A stretch of 7,070 bases of DNA from Natronohydrobacter sp. (GTDB lineage: Bacteria > Pseudomonadota > Alphaproteobacteria > Rhodobacterales > Rhodobacteraceae). The DNA is taken from assembly GCA_007116445.1 (NCBI GenBank), contig SKIM01000039.1:1-7070 (forward strand), in the 5' to 3' direction. Below the pieces are notes generated by a model. It searched no databases. It was not told the DNA's origin and saw nothing but the letters and a program-made list of their open reading frames with translations. Position 1 is the stretch's first letter. Every line of letters begins with the position of its first letter. This document shows positions 1 through 5,436 of the stretch, piece by piece. Made by a program: the position numbers and the translations under genes.

Positions 1-881
1 AAGGGCAGCAATTCCTTGTCGCGCATGATGTCGGTCACGCGGGTATTGATGCCCCACTGGATGCGCTTGGGCAGGTCGCGGGCGATCAGTTCCTCGCAGA
101 ATTCGATGAATTTCTTGCGGTTGATGGTCGGTTCCTCATCGGCAAGGATGAAGAAACCGACACCGTGATTTTCGACCAGATCCTCGATCTCATCGACCAC
201 TTTCTTGGGGTCGCGGACGCGGTAATCGCGCCAGAATTTCCACTGGCTGCAGAAGCTGCAAGTAAACGGACAGCCGCGCGCCATGTTGGGAATGGCGACG
301 CGGCGGTTCAGCGGCACATAGATGTATTTGTCCCATTCAAGAATCGACCAGTCGGGCTTGATCCCGTCGAGATTCTTGACCGTCGAGGCCGCTTGCGTCG
401 CCTTGATCTCATCCCCGTCGATGAAGGCGAGTCCGTGGATCTTGTGCTTGTCCGCAGGCCAGCGCCCTTCGGCGATGGCGGTCATCAGATTGACGACGAT
501 TTCCTCGCCCTCGCCGCGCACGATCACGTCGATCCAGGGGGCTTCTGTCAGCACCTGGCGGAACATGAAGGTCGCATGCACGCCGCCCAGCACGGTCACG
601 CAATCGGGCGCAACTTCGCGGGCGATTTGCAGCACTTCTTCAGCAACATAGATCGAGGGCGTGATGCAGGTCGTGCCCACCACATCGGGTTTCAGCTCGG
701 CGAATTTGGCGCGCAGCGCGTCATTGTCGACATGGTTGGTCATCGCGTCGATGAAATGGATATCGTCGAAGCCCGCGGCTTTCAGCGATCCGGTCAGATA
801 GGCGACCCATGCGGGCGGCCAGCTTCCGGCGATCTCGGCGCCGCCGGAATGGTAATTCGGGTGAACGAAGACGATTCGCAT
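1..881 (-). CDS. bchE: BchE, anaerobic Mg-protoporphyrin IX monomethyl ester cyclase (partial, C-terminus off window)
   Basis: Translation from the ATG at 881..879 gives 293 residues and runs off the left edge without a stop, so only the N-terminal part of the enzyme is here. BchE forms the fifth ring of bacteriochlorophyll using water rather than O2 as oxygen source; the family uses a [4Fe-4S] cluster, S-adenosylmethionine and cobalamin. The radical-SAM motif CxxxCxxC is visible as CPFTCSFC (Cys204, Cys208, Cys211), preceded by an N-terminal B12-binding-like region (about residues 1-140) with MRIVFVHPNYHSGGAE at the start and VLGGVHATF around 97-105. The start is well supported: GGAGGG at 888..893 lies six bases before the ATG. 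The gene follows ppsR on the same strand after an 85-base gap that carries PpsR-type and FNR-type sites, so it probably has its own oxygen-controlled promoter. The identification is firm from the whole N-terminal sequence. Confidence 0.96.
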   Translation of the reverse strand, partial: MRIVFVHPNYHSGGAEIAGSWPPAWVAYLTGSLKAAGFDDIHFIDAMTNHVDNDALRAKFAELKPDVVGTTCITPSIYVAEEVLQIAREVAPDCVTVLGGVHATFMFRQVLTEAPWIDVIVRGEGEEIVVNLMTAIAEGRWPADKHKIHGLAFIDGDEIKATQAASTVKNLDGIKPDWSILEWDKYIYVPLNRRVAIPNMARGCPFTCSFCSQWKFWRDYRVRDPKKVVDEIEDLVENHGVGFFILADEEPTINRKKFIEFCEELIARDLPKRIQWGINTRVTDIMRDKELLP

Positions 882-896
882 GGGTTCCCTCCATTA

Positions 897-914
897 TGTA
901 AACAGAGGTTGACA
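897..914. promoter_or_regulatory. PpsR/CrtJ operator, perfect TGTN12ACA, upstream of bchE
   Basis: The sequence reads TGT, 12 bases, ACA, an exact match to the known PpsR/CrtJ consensus TGTN12ACA. It lies 16 bases upstream of the bchE ATG, next to the ribosome binding site, where a bound repressor would block initiation or early elongation on the minus strand. It is separated by 7 bases from a second, degenerate site at 922..939; closely paired sites of this kind are known to support cooperative PpsR binding. Confidence 0.8.
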
Positions 915-921
915 CACTGAC

Positions 922-939
922 TGACAGTTTAGATTGACA
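922..939. promoter_or_regulatory. Degenerate second PpsR operator (TGAN12ACA) upstream of bchE
   Basis: This reads TGA, 12 bases, ACA, so one base of one half-site departs from TGTN12ACA. The 7-base distance from the perfect site at 897..914 (start to start 25 bases) fits the short spacing of known cooperative PpsR/CrtJ pairs. Its right end overlaps the FNR-like box at 934..947. I infer it is a weaker site filled with the help of its neighbour. Confidence 0.5.
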
Positions 940-947
940 CAGATCAA
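934..947. promoter_or_regulatory. FNR/FnrL-like box upstream of bchE
   Basis: The sequence TTGACACAGATCAA matches the FNR consensus TTGAT-N4-ATCAA at nine of ten specified bases; the right half is perfect and the left half has C for T at its fifth base. The centre lies about 59 bases upstream of the bchE ATG. FnrL activation of bchE under low oxygen is established in Rhodobacter, which makes the site plausible. A convincing -10 element at the spacing of a class II FNR promoter was not evident, so the transcription start is left open. Confidence 0.55.
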
Positions 948-966
948 TCCTGCCCGAAGAATGTTC

Positions 967-2385
967 CTAATTTTCGTCCTTGCTCAGCAGATCGAACTTG
1001 CGCAGCTTCACATAAAGCGACTGGCGCGAGAGGCCCAGCATCTCGGCGGCGGCCACGCGATTGTTGCGGGTCAGGTCAAGCGCTGTCTCGATGCAGATCT
1101 TCTCGATCACATCGGTGGTTTCCGACACGATATCCTTCAGCGTCGAAGAGCCGACCAGCTCGATCACACCCTGCACGTTATTATCCTGCCCGCCGCTATC
1201 GGCGCGCACGCTGGCACCGCTGGACGCATTGCGGATCACCAGCGCAAGCACGGGATCGAACTTGTCATCAAGCCATGTGGCCGAGATCTCGACCCCGATC
1301 TGCGCGCCGAAATCGGTGTTGAGCTTGGTCGCATACATGCGCAGCTGTCCGGCCCGACGGGCATTGTCCAGCAACACGCGCAGATCGACCACGCCGCGCG
1401 CGAGAAACTCTGCCAGCGACCGGCCCCGCACGGATCCTGCCGAGGGCGCATCAGTGAGGTTGAGAAAGGTTTCGCTGGCCGCAAGGATGCCACCATCGCG
1501 ATCTGCAAAGACAATCGCATCCGCGCCCTGATTGTAGAGCTGACGCAGATTGGTCACCAGCCGCTCGTCACCGACCGAGCCGCGCTCAGGATCGGTCAGG
1601 CGCACAATGACCAGCTGCTCGCCCGAAGCGCGGAACAGCTTGCCTGTCATCTGCACCTTGCGCCCGGAATTCTTGACCTCGACCTCCAGCGTGACATCCG
1701 AACCTGCGGGCTGGGGGCGTTCCAGAGCTTCGAGAATCCCCTCGCGCTCGGAGCCAGTGAAGCTGTCGATGAAGGCGCGCTCGATCAGATCGCCCCGCGC
1801 ACGCCCGAGAATCGAGGCGGCATTGTGATTGATATCAACGATCTGCCCCGACGCAATCGAGACAAGCGCAATCGCATCATTGGAAAAATCCATGAGCAGC
1901 CGGTAGCGCGTGTCAATCTCGCGCTGGGCTTCATGGTCGCGCTCCAACGCGATCTGAGCGTTGAGCAGAAGCTGTTGCATCTCGATCGTCGGGCGCTGGT
2001 CCTGACCCAACATCAGCACATGATCGCGCTCCGGCAGCCGGTGCAACGCATAGCGCACGGGAATCGCGTCCCGCCCCTCGACCAGATGAAGCAGCTCGGC
2101 CCAGCGCGGCGCATCCGCAGAGGCAGAAAGTTCTTGCAGCCGCGTGGCCAGCTTGCGCCCCGAAGGCGCATCAAGCAGCGGCGCCAGCGGCTGGCCCTTC
2201 CATGCGGAAACCTGCCCGGCAAAGGCCGAGTCAGGCTTGCTTTCGGCGGCCACGACCACCCCCCTGCCATCGAGCAGGATCCAGATATCCGCCATGCTGA
2301 GCAGAACCGAAGACATGCGAGGGTCTTCCAGATACTGCTCAAGGTCAGATTTTGCCGATGATGCGCCATGCTCGGGCAAAGTCAC
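967..2385 (-). CDS. ppsR: PpsR (CrtJ), PAS-domain repressor of photosynthesis genes
   Basis: A 472-residue DNA-binding repressor of bacteriochlorophyll, carotenoid and light-harvesting genes, acting on TGTN12ACA sites. The layout follows the family: an N-terminal PAS-like domain (about 20-130), a long Q-linker helix (about 131-164), PAS1 (about 160-270), PAS2 (about 280-395) and a FIS-type helix-turn-helix at the C-terminus (about 433-468, with NNRVAAAEMLGLSRQSLYVK). The start is GTG at 2385..2383, chosen because AGAAGGG at 2392..2398 lies six bases upstream; the first internal ATG (codon 24) has no comparable site. It lies 50 bases after ppaA on the same strand, so the two are probably cotranscribed. 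The protein has one cysteine only, Cys431, just before the helix-turn-helix. From memory of the Rhodobacter sphaeroides protein, the other redox cysteine (Cys251) aligns with Val261 here, so the intramolecular disulfide cannot form. Confidence 0.96.
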   Translation of the reverse strand: MTLPEHGASSAKSDLEQYLEDPRMSSVLLSMADIWILLDGRGVVVAAESKPDSAFAGQVSAWKGQPLAPLLDAPSGRKLATRLQELSASADAPRWAELLHLVEGRDAIPVRYALHRLPERDHVLMLGQDQRPTIEMQQLLLNAQIALERDHEAQREIDTRYRLLMDFSNDAIALVSIASGQIVDINHNAASILGRARGDLIERAFIDSFTGSEREGILEALERPQPAGSDVTLEVEVKNSGRKVQMTGKLFRASGEQLVIVRLTDPERGSVGDERLVTNLRQLYNQGADAIVFADRDGGILAASETFLNLTDAPSAGSVRGRSLAEFLARGVVDLRVLLDNARRAGQLRMYATKLNTDFGAQIGVEISATWLDDKFDPVLALVIRNASSGASVRADSGGQDNNVQGVIELVGSSTLKDIVSETTDVIEKICIETALDLTRNNRVAAAEMLGLSRQSLYVKLRKFDLLSKDEN

Positions 2386-2390
2386 TCAAT

Positions 2391-2430
2391 TCCCTTCTGC
2401 CGCCAATGGCAGCCATACATGCGGCAGGGA
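2391..2430 (-). other. Possible RNA hairpin covering the ppsR ribosome binding site
   Basis: In the minus-strand transcript, CTGCCGC (2427..2421) can pair perfectly with GCGGCAG (2403..2397) across a 17-base loop. Two further C-G pairs are possible between the bases just outside and the GGG of the ppsR ribosome binding site, with a two-A bulge. A short inner ATGG/CCAT stem lies in the loop. The structure fills most of the 50-base gap between the ppaA stop and the ppsR GTG. There is no U-run, so it does not look like an intrinsic terminator. A role in tuning ppsR translation is inference only. Confidence 0.35.
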
Positions 2431-2435
2431 CCGGA

Positions 2436-3275
2436 TTACTCAGCCGCTACACAAAACTGCCGAATCCCACAAAAGTGAAGGGCTGCGGCAATATCACTCG
2501 TCACGATATCGACACCGCAGGCCTTTTCGATTCGGCTTGTGTCAATATCTGCGATCCCCCCGGAAACCAAGCCCCCGCCGACGACAATCGGCGTGCTGTG
2601 GCGGTCACACCTGCGCAGATCGCGTACAATCGCCGCGCAGCCTTCGACAGAGCTCAGGTTCGACACCGAAATGAAGACACCATGGAAACGATTTCGCGCC
2701 ATGATATCCGCGATCTGGGCGCGGGTCGGCGCCAGCAGCACCTTTACCGAAACCCCCGCGCGGCGCAAATGATTGGCCGCGAACATGGCGCTCAGGCTAT
2801 GCTGCTCGCAGGCCGGCATCATCAGCAGGACACGCCCATCCGAGGCACCGCCCATCCGATCCGAGGCCCAGGCATGGCTCAATTCGCGCAGCAGGGTCTG
2901 CAAGCGGGTGAAGGCCATCGAGGCCTGCAGAATATCGATCTGATCATCATGCCATTGATTGCCGAGATCGCGCACTGTTTCGGGCAGGTAGATATCGAGA
3001 ATATCCTCCGCCCGCAGGTTCTGGCGCTTCATTTCCGCGAAGACCTCGCCCAGCCGCGCCGCCTCGCCCTTGCGCGCGAACTGCATCAACAGATGGCCGA
3101 GATGTGCGATCGGGCGCGCGCCCTGGCGATGGCCGCCGCGCGCAAGCTCCGAGACAACGCGCAAGGCAAAGCTGCGCATCGGCATGTCCGCACCGTGCCG
3201 CATATCGTGCCGCATATCCTGCCCAAGGGTCAAATTCGCAACCATCTCCCGCTCCCCGACAAATCCAGCAGCCAC
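2436..3275 (-). CDS. ppaA: PpaA/AerR, cobalamin-binding modulator of PpsR
   Basis: A protein of 279 residues if the GTG at 3275..3273 is used. AerR in Rhodobacter capsulatus binds adenosyl- or hydroxocobalamin in a light-dependent way and acts on the repressor CrtJ; PpaA is its counterpart beside ppsR. A helical cap domain (about 60-130, with GNQWHDDQ around 105-112) precedes a Rossmann-type B12-binding domain (about 145-270) with VLLMMPACEQHSLSAM and a VVGGG turn near 231-235. His159 in EQH appears to match the cobalt-ligating His145 of AerR, from memory of that family. The GTG start is preferred because GGAGGAGG lies seven bases upstream. The ATG at 3245..3243 (269 residues) also has GGGGAG six bases upstream and may give a short form. 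An in-frame TTG at 3332 has no ribosome binding site and sits downstream of the promoter's -35 box. The gene stops at TAA 50 bases before ppsR. Confidence 0.87.
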   Translation of the reverse strand: MAAGFVGEREMVANLTLGQDMRHDMRHGADMPMRSFALRVVSELARGGHRQGARPIAHLGHLLMQFARKGEAARLGEVFAEMKRQNLRAEDILDIYLPETVRDLGNQWHDDQIDILQASMAFTRLQTLLRELSHAWASDRMGGASDGRVLLMMPACEQHSLSAMFAANHLRRAGVSVKVLLAPTRAQIADIMARNRFHGVFISVSNLSSVEGCAAIVRDLRRCDRHSTPIVVGGGLVSGGIADIDTSRIEKACGVDIVTSDIAAALHFCGIRQFCVAAE

Positions 3276-3321
3276 AGCGCCCCCTCCTCCCGCGCGCAGC
3301 AGCGCAGGCATCAGTCGACAA

Positions 3322-3351
3322 CAGCGTCGCAAGTTTGGGGGTTAATGTCAA
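3322..3351 (-). promoter_or_regulatory. Probable ppaA(-ppsR) promoter with consensus -35
   Basis: A perfect -35 box TTGACA (3351..3346) is embedded in the PpsR operator. No good -10 is seen: at 17-18 bases spacing the sequence is GACGCT or ACGCTG, a poor match. If this promoter is used, transcription would begin near 3316, which rules out the TTG at 3332 as start codon and leaves a leader of about 40 bases before the GTG at 3275. The weak -10 may mean an activator is needed. Confidence 0.45.
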
Positions 3352-3363
3352 ACAAAACTTACA
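3346..3363. promoter_or_regulatory. PpsR/CrtJ operator, perfect TGTN12ACA, on the ppaA side
   Basis: The site matches TGTN12ACA exactly. Read on the minus strand it is TGTAAGTTTTGTTTGACA, which contains TTGACA (3351..3346) pointing toward ppaA. It differs at one of 18 bases from the plus-strand site at 3488..3505. The overlap with a -35 element suggests that PpsR would compete with RNA polymerase at the ppaA promoter, giving autoregulation of the ppaA-ppsR unit. Confidence 0.8.
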
Positions 3364-3377
3364 ACCAAGAGGAACAC

Positions 3378-3394
3378 TGACAGCGCGCTGACAG
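3378..3394. repeat. TGACAG direct repeat with 11-base period in the divergent control region
   Basis: TGACAG occurs at 3378..3383 and again at 3389..3394, separated by CGCGC, so the copies lie on the same face of the helix about one turn apart. They sit between the two divergent promoters, upstream of the ppaA -35 box. The rest of 3276..3561 holds the two operators, the bchF promoter and no credible reading frame. I do not recognise the repeat as the site of a named regulator. Confidence 0.3.
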
Positions 3395-3487
3395 GACATA
3401 ACATCAACCTACTGTTTTTGCTATGAATTGTTGGAAGAAGCCGCCCCGAGAGGCGTAAACCGAAGCGATCACACAGAGCAGCGCTTG

Positions 3488-3505
3488 TGTAAGTTTTGAT
3501 TGACA
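3488..3505. promoter_or_regulatory. PpsR/CrtJ operator, perfect TGTN12ACA, on the bchF side
   Basis: The plus-strand sequence TGTAAGTTTTGATTGACA matches TGTN12ACA exactly and contains the TTGACA -35 box (3500..3505) of the bchF promoter. It is the mirror partner of the site at 3346..3363; the two starts are 142 bases apart. Distant pairs of PpsR/CrtJ sites are known to bind cooperatively, so looping between the two is possible. Confidence 0.85.
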
Positions 3506-3529
3506 CTTATCCCGCGACGAGTCTAGGGT
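3500..3529 (+). promoter_or_regulatory. bchF operon promoter (sigma-70 type)
   Basis: TTGACA at 3500..3505 is followed after 18 bases by TAGGGT at 3524..3529, which keeps the TA...T core of a -10 element. The predicted start near 3536 leaves a leader of about 25 bases before the bchF ATG. The -35 box lies within the PpsR operator, the usual arrangement for repression of bch promoters in aerobic cells. Confidence 0.65.
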
Positions 3530-3561
3530 TGCTTGAGGAATCGCAATTTGCCGGAGGGGAC

Positions 3562-4059
3562 ATGCCGCAGAACACGCACAAGCCGCTCTATACGCCCGAA
3601 CAACGCGCCCGGCGCGATGCGTCACATTGGACGCTGGTTCAGGGCATTCTCGCGCCTGTGCAATTCGTGATCTGCATCATCTCGGCTGCGCTGGTGATCC
3701 GCTTCCTGATGACCGGCGAGGGCTATATGGCCGCGACGATCTCGGTCATCCTGAAAACGCTGGCACTCTACACGATCATGGTGACCGGCGCGATCTGGGA
3801 AAAGGAAGTCTTCGGCCAGTATCTGCTCGCACCTGCGTTCTTCTGGGAAGATGTCGTCAGCTTCGGCGTCATCGCGTTGCACACACTCTATCTCGCCGGG
3901 CTGCTCTGGGGCTTCATGTCGCCTGACCAGCTGATGATCCTCGCGCTGGTGGCCTATGTCGCCTATGTCGTCAACGCCGTGCAATTCGTCTGGAAGCTGC
4001 GCATGGCGCGCCTTGCGGCTGCGGCGATGGACGCAGAACTGAAAGGGGTCGCTGCATGA
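3562..4059 (+). CDS. bchF: BchF, vinyl bacteriochlorophyllide hydratase
   Basis: A 165-residue membrane protein that adds water to the ring-A vinyl group (C3, older numbering C2) of (bacterio)chlorophyllide, giving the hydroxyethyl group later oxidised by BchC. Four hydrophobic helices are visible at about residues 24-50, 57-79, 98-119 and 123-145. The family signature is present as EKEVFGQYLLAPAFFWEDV (80-98), with charged and aromatic residues between helices 2 and 3. The length is that of the family. The ATG at 3562 is chosen because GGAGGGG lies at 3553..3559; an in-frame TTG at 3496 falls inside the operator and promoter and cannot be the start. It is the first gene of the operon and its TGA overlaps the ATG of bchN. 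Confidence 0.95.
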   Translation: MPQNTHKPLYTPEQRARRDASHWTLVQGILAPVQFVICIISAALVIRFLMTGEGYMAATISVILKTLALYTIMVTGAIWEKEVFGQYLLAPAFFWEDVVSFGVIALHTLYLAGLLWGFMSPDQLMILALVAYVAYVVNAVQFVWKLRMARLAAAAMDAELKGVAA

Positions 4060-5336
4060 CCACCACCTGCAAATCCGCCCCGGTCCTGAAAGAGCGCGGC
4101 CAGCGTGAAGTGTTTTGCGGGCTGACCGGGATCATCTGGCTGCACCGCAAGATGCAGGACGCCTTCTTCCTGGTCGTGGGCTCGCGCACCTGCGCGCATC
4201 TGCTGCAATCGGCGGCGGGCGTGATGATCTTCGCAGAGCCGCGTTTCGGCACGGCGATCCTTGAGGAAAAAGACCTCGCCGGAATGGCGGATGCGAATGA
4301 GGAACTCGACCGCGAAGTGGCGCGGCTGCTCGCGCGCCGCCCTGACATCCGCCAGCTGTTTCTCGTCGGCTCCTGCCCGTCCGAGGTGATCAAGCTCGAC
4401 CTGACCCGCGCGGCCGAGCGGCTGAGCGCCGAGCATGGCCCTGCTGTGCGCGTGCTGAATTTCTCAGGCTCGGGCATCGAGACGACTTTCACACAAGGCG
4501 AAGACGCTTGCCTGGCCTCGATGGTGCCTGCCCTGCCCCAGACGGAGGCCGCGGACCTGCTGCTCGTGGGCGCGCTGCCTGATGTGGTCGAAGATCAGGC
4601 GCTGTCGCTGCTGGCGCAGATCGGGCTGAAGGGCGTGCGCTGCCTGCCCGGCAAACGCGCGGAACTCGACCCCGCTGTGGGCCCCAACACCCGTTTCGCC
4701 CTGACGCAGCCCTTCCTGGGCGACACACATGCCGCCCTTGTCCGGCGCGGCGCGCAGCATATCGCCGCCCCCTTCCCCTTCGGCGCAGAAGGCACGACGC
4801 TCTGGCTCAAGGCCGTCGCAGCCGCATTCGGGATCGCGCCCGAAGTCGTCGATCAGGTCACCGCCGCGCCGCGCGCACGCGCCGAGAAAGCCATCGCGGC
4901 GGCGGCAACAACCCTGCGCGGCAAGTCTATCTTCTTCCTGCCCGACAGCCAGCTTGAAATCCCGCTGGCGCGGTTTCTGGTGCGCGAATGTGGCATGACA
5001 GCCATCGAGATCGGCACGCCTTATCTGCATAGCGACTTGCACAACCCCGACCTCGACCTGATCCCCGCAGGCCCGACCATCTCCGAAGGCCAGGATGTCG
5101 ATCTGCAACTCGACCGCGTGCGCGCGGCGCGGCCCGATCTGACCGTCTGCGGCCTCGGCCTCGCCAATCCGCTCGAGGCCGAGGGGCTGTCGACCAAATG
5201 GGCGATCGAGCTGGTCTTCACGCCAGTGCATTTCTACGAACAAGCCGGTGATCTCGCCGCCCTTTTCGCGCGCCCCCTGCGCCGCCGCGCCACTCTGCGC
5301 GGCCAGCACCCGAACATGATGGAGGCCGCAGAATGA
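4056..5336 (+). CDS. bchN: BchN, light-independent protochlorophyllide reductase subunit N
   Basis: A 426-residue, nitrogenase MoFe-like subunit. With BchB it forms the catalytic component of dark-operative protochlorophyllide reductase, which takes electrons from the ATP-driven BchL dimer and reduces the ring-D double bond. The three cysteines that BchN supplies to the NB [4Fe-4S] cluster are present as Cys21 (REVFCGLTG), Cys46 (GSRTCAHLL) and Cys107 (VGSCPSE); their spacings of 25 and 61 residues equal those of Cys26, Cys51 and Cys112 in Rhodobacter capsulatus. The ATG overlaps the bchF stop as ATGA, and GAAAGGGG at 4041..4048 serves as ribosome binding site, so translation is probably coupled to bchF. 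The gene ends at TGA 100 bases before bchB. No defect is seen. Confidence 0.96.
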   Translation: MTTTCKSAPVLKERGQREVFCGLTGIIWLHRKMQDAFFLVVGSRTCAHLLQSAAGVMIFAEPRFGTAILEEKDLAGMADANEELDREVARLLARRPDIRQLFLVGSCPSEVIKLDLTRAAERLSAEHGPAVRVLNFSGSGIETTFTQGEDACLASMVPALPQTEAADLLLVGALPDVVEDQALSLLAQIGLKGVRCLPGKRAELDPAVGPNTRFALTQPFLGDTHAALVRRGAQHIAAPFPFGAEGTTLWLKAVAAAFGIAPEVVDQVTAAPRARAEKAIAAAATTLRGKSIFFLPDSQLEIPLARFLVRECGMTAIEIGTPYLHSDLHNPDLDLIPAGPTISEGQDVDLQLDRVRAARPDLTVCGLGLANPLEAEGLSTKWAIELVFTPVHFYEQAGDLAALFARPLRRRATLRGQHPNMMEAAE

Positions 5337-5363
5337 CCCTCTCTTTCATCCTTGTCCAAATAT

Positions 5364-5430
5364 CCTCGGGGGTCGCCATTGTCGCGCCATTGGTCCGAGC
5401 GACAATGGCGACCGGGCAGCGCCCCGGAGG
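5364..5430 (+). repeat. Strong intercistronic hairpin between bchN and bchB
   Basis: GGTCGCCATTGTCGC at 5371..5385 and GCGACAATGGCGACC at 5399..5413 are perfect 15-base inverted arms around a 13-base loop. An outer layer, CCTCGGGG (5364..5371) against CCCCGGAGG (5422..5430), could extend or compete with it and would include the bchB ribosome binding site GGAGG. A smaller GGGC-AGC-GCCC stem lies at 5414..5424. No T-run follows, and the operon continues, so an intrinsic terminator is unlikely. The flanks (AATATCCTCGGGGG, GGGCAGCGCCCC) resemble short intergenic repeats I recall from Rhodobacteraceae genomes; this needs a genome search. Likely roles are RNA processing or stability between the two messages. 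Confidence 0.65.
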
Positions 5431-5436
5431 CCAGCC

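Noticed and set aside
165..920. Plus-strand open frame of 251 codons opposite bchE
   Set aside because: The minus strand encodes BchE with its radical-SAM motif; the plus frame has Asp/His/Arg-rich shadow composition.
934..2361. Long plus-strand open frame of 475 codons opposite ppsR
   Set aside because: It is the complement of a well-identified gene; its translation is rich in His, Arg, Gln and Leu with no recognisable domain, as expected from an antisense frame of GC-rich coding DNA.
3276..3332. TTG start extending PpaA by 19 residues
   Set aside because: No ribosome binding site, located between the -35 box and the predicted transcription start, while GTG 3275 has GGAGGAGG.
2352..3380. 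Plus-strand open frame of 342 codons opposite ppaA
   Set aside because: Antisense shadow of ppaA that also runs through the ppsR start and the operator; no ribosome binding site or family similarity seen.
3496..3509. Possible FNR box (TTGAT start) at the bchF promoter
   Set aside because: The right half reads ACTTA instead of ATCAA; too many mismatches.
3496..3561. Upstream TTG start extending BchF by 22 residues
   Set aside because: The TTG lies inside the PpsR operator and overlaps the -35 region, upstream of the predicted transcription start, and the ATG at 3562 has a strong GGAGGGG.
4464..5309. Minus-strand open frame of 281 codons opposite bchN
   Set aside because: Antisense shadow of a complete bchN.
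5371..5413. Intrinsic terminator after bchN
   Set aside because: Strong stem, but followed by GC-rich sequence with no T-run, and the same-strand genes bchB and bchH follow directly.
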